From the NCBI GenBank assembly GCA_038321545.1, contig JBBQFB010000060.1:1-19205 (forward strand): a DNA stretch of 19,205 nucleotides, written 5' to 3'. The translations under genes and the position numbers were made by a program. Of this stretch, positions 1 to 7,045 are shown in pieces. Under the pieces are notes generated by a model. That model searched no databases. It was not told the DNA's origin and saw only the letters and a list, made by a program, of their open reading frames with translations. The DNA comes from VFJZ01 sp038321545 (GTDB lineage Bacteria > Actinomycetota > Thermoleophilia > Gaiellales > F1-60-MAGs149). Position 1 is the stretch's first letter. Every line of letters begins with the position of its first letter.

Positions 1-1
1 C

Positions 2-625
2 GTCGAGTTCAGCACGCCTCCACGCCTGAGCCAAAACAGGCCGGCGACGTTTTGGGTTCGCTGTACACAGTGCGATGCGGCATGGATGGCGGCTATCTAC
101 ATTGGTGCGCAGGGAGCCATGGAGCTTGCGCTTCTCGGCGATCACGCCGCCGGAGTAGCCACGCCACATACGCCTCCGGCTGTCTCCTATTACCTTGATC
201 AGGCGGGCCGAGCGGAGGCAGTGGGAGCCCTTAGCGCGGCCGTTGCGATGTACCGCGCTGCACTCGAACAACTCCTCTACCAGCAGGGGTGTCGCGAACG
301 GATGCTGAGTAGCAAACTCGACGGCCTACGCAGCACGGACACCCCTCCCGCGTGGTTCGTGGGCCTGCCGGAGCAGTACCTCGATCTGTTTGGCCGACTC
401 GGCAACGCGGCAATTCACCCGAACGACGGCGACATCCGAAAGCAGGAAGCGTTCGACCGAGACCTCGTTCTCGCGCTTCGAGCCCTGATGAACGAACTGC
501 TCGACCGGGTCTATGAACGCCCCGCCGCGCAAAGCGCGCGACTAACTGACGCCGCCGCGGCCTTAGGCCGTCTGGAGCAGGCTCCCGATCCGGGGCCGAC
601 GGGAGTCGAAATACTGCCTGATTGA
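2..625 (+). CDS. DUF4145 / HEPN-like domain protein, 5' partial
   Basis: The frame is open from base 2 to the TGA at 623-625, so the gene starts outside the window. The internal ATG at 86 is probably not the start, because the 28 codons before it encode a plausible zinc-finger strand with a CxxC pair (residues 21 and 24 of the visible 207). The middle and C-terminal part, about residues 75-170, looks like DUF4145: a helix with the pattern YRAALEQLL, then SKLDGL, then RLGNAAIHPND. The stretch R132 to H139 fits the Rx4-6H signature of HEPN-fold ribonucleases, the clan DUF4145 belongs to. DUF4145 proteins often occur in defence or restriction loci, sometimes as domains of larger proteins, but the neighbours here do not show such a locus. 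Family assignment is by eye; the function is not known. Confidence 0.7.
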   Translation, partial: VEFSTPPRLSQNRPATFWVRCTQCDAAWMAAIYIGAQGAMELALLGDHAAGVATPHTPPAVSYYLDQAGRAEAVGALSAAVAMYRAALEQLLYQQGCRERMLSSKLDGLRSTDTPPAWFVGLPEQYLDLFGRLGNAAIHPNDGDIRKQEAFDRDLVLALRALMNELLDRVYERPAAQSARLTDAAAALGRLEQAPDPGPTGVEILPD

Positions 626-672
626 GGCGATCGCTCCGGCAAGGTCTCGGCCGGTACTGATACAAAGCAACG

Positions 673-1593
673 ATGGGATTCGCACACATCGACGAGGCTC
701 CGAAGCGCACCGACGCGACGCCCGGCGTGGAGAGCACCTGGACGAACCTCGGAGAAGCCGCCGGCAGCGTCGACATCGGCCTGCGCCGGGTCGAGATACC
801 GCCCGGCAAGCGCCCCACGCCGCCGCATAACCACGCCGCGGAGGAGGAGATCTTCTACGTGCTGGGCGGCGACGGGCTCGCGTGGCTGGACGGCGTCACG
901 CATGAGGTCGGGACGGGCGACTGCATCGTGCACCCGCCCGGCGCCCACGCGCACACGCTGCGTGCCGGGCCGTCCGGCCTCGACGTGCTGGTGCTGGGCG
1001 AGCGCCGCCCGGCCGAGCTGTGCGAGCTGCCGCGCACCGGCTACGGCTGGCTCGGCGACTCGTGGGTCCAGGTCGGCGTCGGCGACTCCCCGTGGGAGCG
1101 CGACGCAGCCGCGGGCGAGCCCGACTTCGCGGCGCCGTCGCCCCGGCCCGCGAACATCGTCAACGTCCACGACGTCGCGCCGCAGCAGTGGGGCAGCGGG
1201 TCGGTCTCCTCCGAGCGCCGCAACCTCGGCTTTGCGACCGGGTCGGTCTCCGTCGGGCTGAAGCACGTCCGCGTCGATCCGGGATCCCTGTCGGCGCCGC
1301 CGCACTGCCACTCGGCGGAAGAGGAGATCTTCGTCGTGATCGGCGGCGACGGGGTCGCGCTGATCGGCGACGACGAGACGCCGGTGCGTGGCGGGCACGT
1401 GGTCAGCCGACCCGCCGGGTCGAAGCAGGCGCACGCCTTCCGGGCCGGCCCCGGCGGCCTCACGCTGCTGGCGTTCGGCACCCGTGTGCCGGATGACGTG
1501 TGCTGGTATCCGCGATCGCAGAAGCTCTTCTTCCGGGGCCTCGGCGTGATCGGCCGGATCGAGCAGCTCGACTACTGGGATGGGGAGGAATGA
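673..1593 (+). CDS. Bicupin domain protein
   Basis: A 306-residue protein with two cupin beta-barrels in tandem. The first has motif 1 with H52, H54 and E58 and motif 2 with H94. The second has H211, H213, E217 and H254. Both halves therefore keep a complete 3-His/1-Glu type metal site. The two halves are alike around HxHxAEEEIFxVxGGDG, which points to an internal duplication. Bicupins include oxalate decarboxylases, dioxygenases, isomerases and seed-storage-like proteins, so the substrate cannot be told from sequence. There is no signal peptide, so the protein is probably cytosolic. The ATG at 673 has no clear Shine-Dalgarno sequence. The gene follows the upstream HEPN-like gene by 47 bp and may be read with it. 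Confidence 0.85.
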   Translation: MGFAHIDEAPKRTDATPGVESTWTNLGEAAGSVDIGLRRVEIPPGKRPTPPHNHAAEEEIFYVLGGDGLAWLDGVTHEVGTGDCIVHPPGAHAHTLRAGPSGLDVLVLGERRPAELCELPRTGYGWLGDSWVQVGVGDSPWERDAAAGEPDFAAPSPRPANIVNVHDVAPQQWGSGSVSSERRNLGFATGSVSVGLKHVRVDPGSLSAPPHCHSAEEEIFVVIGGDGVALIGDDETPVRGGHVVSRPAGSKQAHAFRAGPGGLTLLAFGTRVPDDVCWYPRSQKLFFRGLGVIGRIEQLDYWDGEE

Positions 1594-1601
1594 GCAAGTT
1601 G

Positions 1602-1629
1602 TTGCGGCTTTCCGTCTTTTCAGTAGTGT
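1602..1629 (+). promoter_or_regulatory. Possible sigma-70-type promoter for the PilZ gene
   Basis: TTGCGG at 1602-1607 and TAGTGT at 1624-1629 are separated by 16 bp. The stretch is clearly richer in A and T than its surroundings and lies just after the bicupin stop. It would give a leader of about 60 nt before the ATG at 1698. This rests only on a match to the general consensus. Confidence 0.35.
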
Positions 1630-1670
1630 GAGTTTCATCCGCCCCGCCCACCGTGGGCGTCGGGAAAGCC
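1606..1670 (+). repeat. Nested inverted repeats in the PilZ gene leader
   Basis: GGCTTTCC at 1606-1613 is the exact reverse complement of GGAAAGCC at 1663-1670. Inside this pair, 1645-1659 is a 15-base palindrome, CGCCCAC-C-GTGGGCG, with two perfect 7-base arms. The outer left arm overlaps the possible promoter, so the outer pair may matter as DNA. The inner one would also form a hairpin in the mRNA leader. I do not recognise a known riboswitch here. Confidence 0.5.
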
Positions 1671-1697
1671 ACGAGACGGAGCAGGAGCGCGCGACGC

Positions 1698-2429
1698 ATG
1701 GATCTCACCGCGAGGAACGACCGCCGTGATTTCCGGCTCGCAGCCTGTGCGACACCCATCGCCGCACCCGGCGTCTCGGACTTCCAGACCATCGAGTCGC
1801 CGACGAACGTCTCGTTCCTGAACCCGCCGATGACGATCGGCACGGTGCTGGTCGAGGCGCCCCGGCGCGCGATCCGTCAGGGCGAGTACTTCATGGCGCG
1901 GTTCCTCGCGCACTCCGGCTGGAAACGCGCGTCGTTTCTCGCGCTGACCGCGGAGGAAGCGCCCGCGATGCGCGACATCGTGACCCTCCGGATGCTGGCC
2001 GATCCGCAGGACGCGCCGCAGCGGGCGCATCCGCGCGAGCGCATCGGGCTGAAGCTGCAGACGCGCGTGCGCCAGGGCACCTCACTCGGCGAGGACACGC
2101 CGATCCAGGTGACCGTCGTCGATGCGTCCCGCGGCGGCGTATGCGTGGAGACGCCCGCGCAGCTGGCCGTGGGCGACGTGCTGTACCTCGAGAGCCCGCA
2201 GCAGGCCGACGCCGGCGCCGACTTCGAGGTGCTGCGGGCCGATCCGATGACGCGCAACCGCTACGGCGGCCGTTTCCTGCAGCAGGAGGCCGGCACCCTG
2301 CTGTTCGAGCAGCTCGTCGACGCGGCCCGCGCGGAGCGTGCGGCAAGGCGCACGCGGGCGGAGCAGGAAGCCGCTCCGGTGGAGCCGGCCGCCGACGAGC
2401 CGCCGACCCGCGGCATGCACATCCGCTGA
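1698..2429 (+). CDS. PilZ domain protein, YcgR-like (cyclic-di-GMP receptor)
   Basis: A 243-residue soluble protein. The N-terminal part, about residues 1-105, resembles the PilZN/YcgR-N barrel that precedes PilZ in YcgR-type proteins. The PilZ domain runs from about 108 to 207 and holds both cyclic-di-GMP binding signatures: RxxxR at R109-R113 and DxSxxG at D142-G147. The C-terminal 35 residues are charged and probably disordered. The ATG at 1698 is chosen because AGGAG lies 10 bases before it; a GTG at 1653 would put the start inside a palindrome and add 15 basic residues unlike the family. YcgR-like proteins link cyclic-di-GMP to motility or secretion; the partner here cannot be told from the neighbours. 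The stop is 10 bp from that of the convergent lysA. Confidence 0.85.
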   Translation: MDLTARNDRRDFRLAACATPIAAPGVSDFQTIESPTNVSFLNPPMTIGTVLVEAPRRAIRQGEYFMARFLAHSGWKRASFLALTAEEAPAMRDIVTLRMLADPQDAPQRAHPRERIGLKLQTRVRQGTSLGEDTPIQVTVVDASRGGVCVETPAQLAVGDVLYLESPQQADAGADFEVLRADPMTRNRYGGRFLQQEAGTLLFEQLVDAARAERAARRTRAEQEAAPVEPAADEPPTRGMHIR

Positions 2430-2439
2430 CGGCCCTGCG

Positions 2440-3711
2440 CTAGCGCTCGCGGGCGAGCATGTCTGCCGACGTCTCGCGCCGCGTGACCTCGGTCGCCTCC
2501 CCCGCGTCGACGATCACCGCGGACGGACGCCCGAAGGCGTTGTAGTTCGACGCCATCGTCGCGTGGTAGGCGCCCGTCATCGGCACCGCAATCAGGTCAC
2601 CCGGCACCGGGGCCGGCAGCGGCACGTACCACGCCAGCACGTCGCCGGACTCGCAGTGGCGGCCGGCGACGGCGAACGTGGCGGTCGGCGGCTGGTCGAG
2701 GCGCGTGGCGAGCACCGGGTGGTAGGTGGCGTCGTACAGCGCGACGCGCAGGTTGTCGGCCATGCCGCCGTCGACCGACACCCACGTCGTGCCCTCGCTG
2801 GTGCGTTTCACGACGCGCACGCGGTAGAGCGTGACGCCCGACTGCGCGACGACGGAGCGGCCCGGCTCCAGCAGCAGCCGCGGCGCGGGGAGCCCGACGG
2901 CCGCGAAGGCTGCGGGCACGGCCGTCGCGAGCGCCGTGGCGTAGGCCCTCGGATCGGGGGCCGGCTCGCCTGGCGAGTACGCCACGCCAAGGCCGCCGCC
3001 GAGGTCGAGGATGCCGGGCGCGATGCCGCTGTCGGTGCAGAACCGCGCGCACCAGGCGGCGGCCGAGCGGAGCGGCCCGGCATCGACCACCTGCGATCCG
3101 AGGTGCACGTGCAGGCCGCGTCCGCGCAGACCCTCCGGCATCGTCGTCAGGAGCGCGCGGGCGGCACCGGGATCGAGCCCGAACTTCGACCCTGCGTGCC
3201 CGGTCTGGATCTTCCGGTGCGTCTCGACCGCGATGTCCGGCGTGACGCGCACCAGCACGTCCTGGACGGTGCCGCGCGCGCGGGCCAGCGCCCCCAGCGC
3301 CTCGGCCTCCTCCGGTGCGTCCAGCACCACCAGCGCGGCGCCGGCGTCCAGCGCCGCGACGAGGTCGTCCTCACCCTTGGCGTTGCCGTGGACGACCAGG
3401 TCGGCACCCGTGAACCCGGACGCGAGCGCGAGCGCGATCTCGCCCGCCGACGCGACGTCGGCGCCGAGTCCGGCCTCGCGGAGGATGCGCAGCACGCCCG
3501 GCGTGCCGTTCGCCTTCAGCGCGAACATCGCGCGGCCGCCGCCCGCCGCGAGCGGCTCGGCGTAGGCTGCTGCGCGGGCCCGCAGCGTGACGGCGTCGTA
3601 CACGTACAGCGGGGTTCCGTACGTGGCCGCGAGCGTGCCGGCCGCGACGCCGCCGATCACGAGCCGGCCGCGCACGACGGTCGCGCCGACGGGGAGCAGC
3701 GTGCTGCTCAC
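2440..3711 (-). CDS. lysA: Diaminopimelate decarboxylase
   Basis: A 423-residue fold-III PLP enzyme that converts meso-diaminopimelate to L-lysine, the last lysine step. Visible signatures are the PLP lysine K66 in FALKAN, the HVHLGSQ strand at 201-207, the glycine loop DLGGGLGVAY at 236-245, EPGR at 282-285, the active-site cysteine C353 in the CESGD motif, and Y382 in the GAYH region. Ornithine and arginine decarboxylases of the same fold differ at CESGD, so lysA is the best call. The GTG start at 3711 overlaps the argH stop by four bases (GTGA), which indicates translational coupling; a longer upstream frame only reads through argH in a shadow frame. It is the last gene of argR-argH-lysA. 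Its product draws on the same meso-DAP pool as MurE. Confidence 0.95.
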   Translation of the reverse strand: MSSTLLPVGATVVRGRLVIGGVAAGTLAATYGTPLYVYDAVTLRARAAAYAEPLAAGGGRAMFALKANGTPGVLRILREAGLGADVASAGEIALALASGFTGADLVVHGNAKGEDDLVAALDAGAALVVLDAPEEAEALGALARARGTVQDVLVRVTPDIAVETHRKIQTGHAGSKFGLDPGAARALLTTMPEGLRGRGLHVHLGSQVVDAGPLRSAAAWCARFCTDSGIAPGILDLGGGLGVAYSPGEPAPDPRAYATALATAVPAAFAAVGLPAPRLLLEPGRSVVAQSGVTLYRVRVVKRTSEGTTWVSVDGGMADNLRVALYDATYHPVLATRLDQPPTATFAVAGRHCESGDVLAWYVPLPAPVPGDLIAVPMTGAYHATMASNYNAFGRPSAVIVDAGEATEVTRRETSADMLARER

Positions 3712-5015
3712 CGGCCGGCGTGCTGGCGAGAGGTGGTGATCAGCTCCTCCAGCGCGTCGAGCTGGTCGGCGTACCGACCCGGCATGCCCGCGGCGTCGCG
3801 CGCCGCGATGGCCGCAGCCGGGGTCGGCTCGGCGAACCGCTCGCCGGCGGCGATCCGCGACGCCACCTCCTCGTGCGCCTGCCGGAACGGCGTGCCTCCG
3901 CGGACGAGCGCCTCGGCGACGTCGGTCGCGACCGTCAGGCCGTCCCCGGCCGCAGCGGCCATCCGCTGGCCGTCGAAGCGGATGCCGGCGAACGCCAGGC
4001 CCAGCACCTCGAGCGAGCCGCGGACGCCGTCGACCTGCGCGAAGACGAGCTCCTTGTCCTCTTGCAGGTCCGAGTTGTACGCCAGCGGCAGGCCCTTGAT
4101 CACGCCGAGCAGCGCCGTCAGCCGCCCGATCGCGACCGCCGAGCGGCCGCGCACGTGCTCCGCGATCTGCGGGTTCTTCTTCTGCGGCATCATGCTCGAC
4201 CCCTGGGCGACGCCGTCGTCGAGCTCCGCGAACCCGAACTCCTGCGACGTCCACAGCACGAGCTCCTCCGCGATCCGCGACAGGTGCACGGCGGAGAGCG
4301 TGCAGGCGTACGAGAGGTCGACCGCGAAATCGCGGTCGGCGACCGCGTCGATGGAGTTCGCGAACCGCGCCCCGAACCCGAGGTCGTGTGCGACGCCGTC
4401 GGGGTCGATCGGCAGGCTCGACCCGGCCAGCGCGCCGGCGCCCAGCGGCGAGGTGTCGGCGGCCTTGCCGGCGGCGAGCAGCCGGGTGACGTCGCGCTGC
4501 AGCGCCCAGACGTGGGCTGCCAGGTGGTGGCCGAGCGGCAGCGGCTGCGCGCGCTGCAGGTGGGTGTAGCCGGGCATTACGAGCCCGCCGTCCACGCGCG
4601 CTCGCGCGACGAGGACGGCCTGCAGGCCGGCCACCGTGCCGACGAGCTCGCGGGCCGCGTCGCGGCAGTAGAGCCGGAACGCGGTCGCCACCTGGTCGTT
4701 GCGCGAGCGACCGGCGTGCACGCGCTTGCCGGTCTCGCCGAGGCGCGCGACGAGCTGCCGCTCGATCAGCGAGTGGACGTCCTCGTCGTTCGCACCCTCG
4801 TCGAGCCCGACGTGGTCGAGCGCTTCCTCGATGGCCGCGGCGTCGGCGGCCGGGATGATCCCCTGCCGCGCCAGCATCCGCACGTGCGCCTTCGAGGCGC
4901 GCACGTCGTACGGCAGCAGGCGGCCGTCGACCGACAGCGACTGGGAGTACGCCAGCACGCGCGGGTCGAGGCCGCCGGCGAGGCGGCCCGACCAGAGCGG
5001 CCCGGCCTCAGACAC
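3708..5015 (-). CDS. argH: Argininosuccinate lyase
   Basis: A 435-residue member of the fumarase/aspartase superfamily that splits argininosuccinate into arginine and fumarate, the last step of arginine synthesis. It has AGRSRNDQ at 101-108, the PGYTHLQRAQP segment holding the conserved histidine at about 152, and the superfamily signature GSSMMPQKKNP at 272-282 with the catalytic serine loop. The length is slightly below the usual 450-470, mainly from a short N-terminus and C-terminal domain, with no sign of damage. The GTG start at 5015 overlaps the argR stop by eight bases (GTGTCTGA), and the gene's own stop overlaps lysA. It is therefore probably co-transcribed and coupled with argR and lysA. 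The partner enzyme argG is divergent, about 530 bp away. Confidence 0.96.
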   Translation of the reverse strand: MSEAGPLWSGRLAGGLDPRVLAYSQSLSVDGRLLPYDVRASKAHVRMLARQGIIPAADAAAIEEALDHVGLDEGANDEDVHSLIERQLVARLGETGKRVHAGRSRNDQVATAFRLYCRDAARELVGTVAGLQAVLVARARVDGGLVMPGYTHLQRAQPLPLGHHLAAHVWALQRDVTRLLAAGKAADTSPLGAGALAGSSLPIDPDGVAHDLGFGARFANSIDAVADRDFAVDLSYACTLSAVHLSRIAEELVLWTSQEFGFAELDDGVAQGSSMMPQKKNPQIAEHVRGRSAVAIGRLTALLGVIKGLPLAYNSDLQEDKELVFAQVDGVRGSLEVLGLAFAGIRFDGQRMAAAAGDGLTVATDVAEALVRGGTPFRQAHEEVASRIAAGERFAEPTPAAAIAARDAAGMPGRYADQLDALEELITTSRQHAGR

Positions 5016-5466
5016 GGACCTCCCGCTGCTGGAGCGAACGGCACAGGTCCGCGATGTCCGTGCCGACTGCGGGCTCGCGCGCGACCAGGAGGATCGTGTC
5101 GTCGCCGCCGATGGTGCCGCAGATGACGGTCAGGTCGGCCTGGTCGAAGGCGCGCGCGACCGGCATCGCCTGCGCCGGCTTCGTCTTCAGGATGCACAGG
5201 TTCGACGACGACTCGATCGAGAGGACCGCGCCGAGTACCTGCCGCAGCAGCTCCTGCGGGTCGATCGGCTCGTCGCCCTCCGGCAGCGCGTAGACCATGT
5301 GGCCGTTGCGGCGCACGCGGACGGCGCCGAGCCGGTCGAGGTCCCGTGAGACCGTCGCCTGGGTGACGGCGACGCCCTGGTCCGAGAGCAGCTCGACCAG
5401 CTGCTGCTGCGACGTGACCTCGCGGCGGTCCAGGATCACGGCGATCAATCGATGACGCTCATTCAT
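5008..5466 (-). CDS. argR: Arginine repressor
   Basis: A 152-residue ArgR/AhrC family regulator, the normal length. The N-terminal winged helix-turn-helix carries the recognition helix TQATVSRDL at 35-43. The C-terminal hexamerisation and arginine-binding domain carries GTIGGDDT at 117-124, including the Asp pair that contacts L-arginine. The ATG at 5466 fits the family N-terminus; the long frame upstream is a shadow across argG. No Shine-Dalgarno sequence precedes the ATG, and the predicted transcription start is about two bases upstream, so the mRNA may be leaderless. First gene of argR-argH-lysA. The tandem ARG-box-like sites directly upstream suggest that it represses itself, this operon and argG. 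Confidence 0.96.
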   Translation of the reverse strand: MNERHRLIAVILDRREVTSQQQLVELLSDQGVAVTQATVSRDLDRLGAVRVRRNGHMVYALPEGDEPIDPQELLRQVLGAVLSIESSSNLCILKTKPAQAMPVARAFDQADLTVICGTIGGDDTILLVAREPAVGTDIADLCRSLQQREVRV

Positions 5467-5467
5467 C

Positions 5468-5483
5468 GCGCATGAGTATACGC
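5468..5483. promoter_or_regulatory. ARG-box-like operator 1 (proximal to argR)
   Basis: The core GCAT-GAGT-ATAC at 5470-5481 matches the palindrome GCAT-N4-ATGC with one mismatch. As I recall, the mycobacterial ArgR operator is close to TTGCATAnnnATGCAA. The site covers the predicted argR -10 hexamer (5475-5480) and ends two bases before the argR start codon. Confidence 0.5.
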
Positions 5484-5504
5484 GTTTGGTGCATACCCAT
5501 GCAA
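5475..5504 (-). promoter_or_regulatory. Predicted argR-argH-lysA promoter
   Basis: Read on the minus strand, TTGCAT (5504-5499), an 18-bp spacer and TATACT (5480-5475) form a sigma-70-type promoter with a near-perfect -10. Transcription would begin near 5468, only two bases before the argR ATG. Both hexamers lie within the ARG-box-like palindromes, so bound ArgR should block it. A matching argG promoter on the plus strand is less clear: TATACG at 5477-5482 is the best -10 candidate. Confidence 0.5.
5489..5504. promoter_or_regulatory. ARG-box-like operator 2 (distal)
   Basis: TGCAT at 5490-5494 and ATGCA at 5499-5503 are perfect inverted arms around ACCC; the 16-mer GTGCATACCCATGCAA closely fits the actinobacterial ArgR operator as I recall it. 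Its centre is 21 bp, two helical turns, from operator 1. That is the usual spacing for a pair of ARG boxes bound by one ArgR hexamer. It covers the predicted argR -35 hexamer. Confidence 0.65.
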
Positions 5505-5547
5505 ACGAGTAGCGCCAGGGCGGTTCCGCCGCGATAGCGTGTGGCCC

Positions 5548-6966
5548 ATGTCGAAGGTCCTCGTCTCCCTCCCCATCGGCGACCGCGTCGGGATCGCCTT
5601 CTCGGGCGGCCTGGACACCTCGGTCGCCGTCGCCTGGATGCGCGAGCGCGGCGCCATCCCCTACGCGTACACCGCCGACCTCGGCCAGTACGACGAGGAC
5701 GACATCGGCTCCATCCCCGGGCGCGCGCAGGACTACGGCGCAGAGCAGGGCCGCCTGGTGGACTGCAAGGTGGAGCTCGTCCACGAGGGCCTCGTCGCGC
5801 TGCAGTGCGGCGCGTTCCACATCTCGTCGTCCGGGCGTACGTACTTCAACACGACGCCGCTCGGCCGCGCCGTGACCGGCACGATGCTGGTGCAGGCGAT
5901 GCGCGAGGACGGCGTTTCGATCTGGGGTGACGGCTCGACCTACAAGGGCAACGACATCGAGCGGTTCTACCGCTACGGGCTGCTCGCCAACCCGATGCTG
6001 CGCATCTACAAGCCGTGGCTCGACCCCGCCTTCGTCGAGGAGCTCGGCGGGCGCCACGAGATGTCGGAGTGGCTGAAGGCCCGCGACCTGCCGTACCGCG
6101 CTTCGACCGAGAAGGCGTACTCCACCGACGCGAACATCTGGGGCGCGACGCACGAGGCGAAGAAGCTCGAGCAGCTGGACGAGTCGATGGACCTCGTCGA
6201 GCCGATCATGGGCGTCCGCTTCTGGGACGACGCCGTCGATGTCCCGTCCGAGGAGGTCGTCGTCGAGTTCGCCGAGGGCTGGCCGGTGGCGATCAACGGC
6301 CAGCGGTTCGCCGACCACGTGGCGTTGGTGCGCGAGGCGAACGCCGTCGGCGGGCGGCACGGCCTCGGCATGTCCGACCAGATCGAGAACCGGATCATCG
6401 AGGCGAAGAGCCGCGGCATCTACGAGGCGCCCGGCATGGCGCTGCTGTCGATTGCCTACGAGCGGCTGGTCAACGCGATCCACAACGAGGGCACGCTGGC
6501 CTCGTACCGCGAAGAGGGTCGCAGGCTCGGCCGCCTGCTGTACGAGGGCCGCTGGTTCGACCCGCAGGCGCTGATGCTGCGCGAGTCCCTGCAGCGCTGG
6601 GTCGGCCGTGCGATCACCGGCGAGGTGCAGTTGCGCCTGCGCCGAGGCGAGGACTACACCGTCGTCTCGACAGCCGGTCCGCACCTCACGTACCACCCGG
6701 AGCGGCTGTCGATGGAGCGGACGGAGGGCGCGGCGTTCGGCCCGCTCGACCGGATCGGTCAACTGACGATGCGCAACCTCGACATCGCCGACTCGCGCGC
6801 GAAGCTCGAGCTGTTCGCGCGCAGCGGCCTGCTCGGCGCGAGCACGGGCTCGCTGCTCGGCCGCCTCGAGGCGGGCGGCTCGGATCCGATCGCCGAGATC
6901 GGCGCGCCCGACACGCAGGGCGGCGATCCGGGCGAGCGCGTGGCGACGGAAGAGGGCATGGACTAG
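5548..6966 (+). CDS. argG: Argininosuccinate synthase, long (E. coli-like) subtype
   Basis: A 472-residue ATP-dependent ligase joining citrulline and aspartate into argininosuccinate. The PP-loop AFSGGLDTS is at 17-25, followed by conserved blocks YAYTADLGQ, QCGAFH, YFNTTPLGRAVTGTM, GDGSTYKGNDIERFYRYG, KPWLD, GRHEMSEW and GMSDQIENRIIEAKSRGIYEAPGM (given here in part). These match E. coli ArgG almost residue for residue, placing it in the ~450-residue subtype and not the ~400-residue type usual in Gram-positive bacteria. The C-terminal 25 residues are a low-complexity acidic tail. The ATG at 5548 is preferred over an in-frame GTG at 5539 because it begins at the conserved MSKVLVSLP; neither has a good Shine-Dalgarno site. 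It is divergent from argR and probably ArgR-controlled from the shared gap. Confidence 0.96.
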   Translation: MSKVLVSLPIGDRVGIAFSGGLDTSVAVAWMRERGAIPYAYTADLGQYDEDDIGSIPGRAQDYGAEQGRLVDCKVELVHEGLVALQCGAFHISSSGRTYFNTTPLGRAVTGTMLVQAMREDGVSIWGDGSTYKGNDIERFYRYGLLANPMLRIYKPWLDPAFVEELGGRHEMSEWLKARDLPYRASTEKAYSTDANIWGATHEAKKLEQLDESMDLVEPIMGVRFWDDAVDVPSEEVVVEFAEGWPVAINGQRFADHVALVREANAVGGRHGLGMSDQIENRIIEAKSRGIYEAPGMALLSIAYERLVNAIHNEGTLASYREEGRRLGRLLYEGRWFDPQALMLRESLQRWVGRAITGEVQLRLRRGEDYTVVSTAGPHLTYHPERLSMERTEGAAFGPLDRIGQLTMRNLDIADSRAKLELFARSGLLGASTGSLLGRLEAGGSDPIAEIGAPDTQGGDPGERVATEEGMD

Positions 6967-7002
6967 CGGTAGTTCGGCGCGGAAGCGTGCCGGTCCAGCG
7001 AT

Positions 7003-7045
7003 CGGGGTCTGACCCCGAAACGCCCGGCCACGGGGGTCAGACCCC
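7003..7045. repeat. REPIN-like pair of inverted GGGGTC(T/A)GACCCC palindromes
   Basis: GGGGTCTGACCCC at 7004-7016 and GGGGTCAGACCCC at 7033-7045 are exact reverse complements, and each is itself a 6+1+6 palindrome. Together they form a REPIN-like doublet in the convergent gap between argG and ftsZ. It could serve as a two-way terminator or be a dispersed mobile repeat. I did not see another copy in the window. The rest of the gap shows only a weak 6-bp inverted repeat (ACGGTG 7109-7114, CACCGT 7131-7136). Confidence 0.75.

Noticed and set aside
86..88. ATG at 86 as the true start of the first gene
   Set aside because: The frame is open upstream to the window edge and encodes a CxxC segment typical of DUF4145 N-termini.
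1653..1697. GTG at 1653 as the start of the PilZ gene
   Set aside because: It lies in the middle of a palindrome, lacks a ribosome site and adds basic residues not expected in the family; AGGAG before ATG 1698 is better.
2430..2439. A terminator between the convergent PilZ gene and lysA
   Set aside because: Only 10 bp separate the stops and no stem is visible there.
2338..5126. Long plus-strand open frames opposite lysA and argH
   Set aside because: Composition is Arg-rich with no domain, and the minus strand carries complete, recognisable enzymes.
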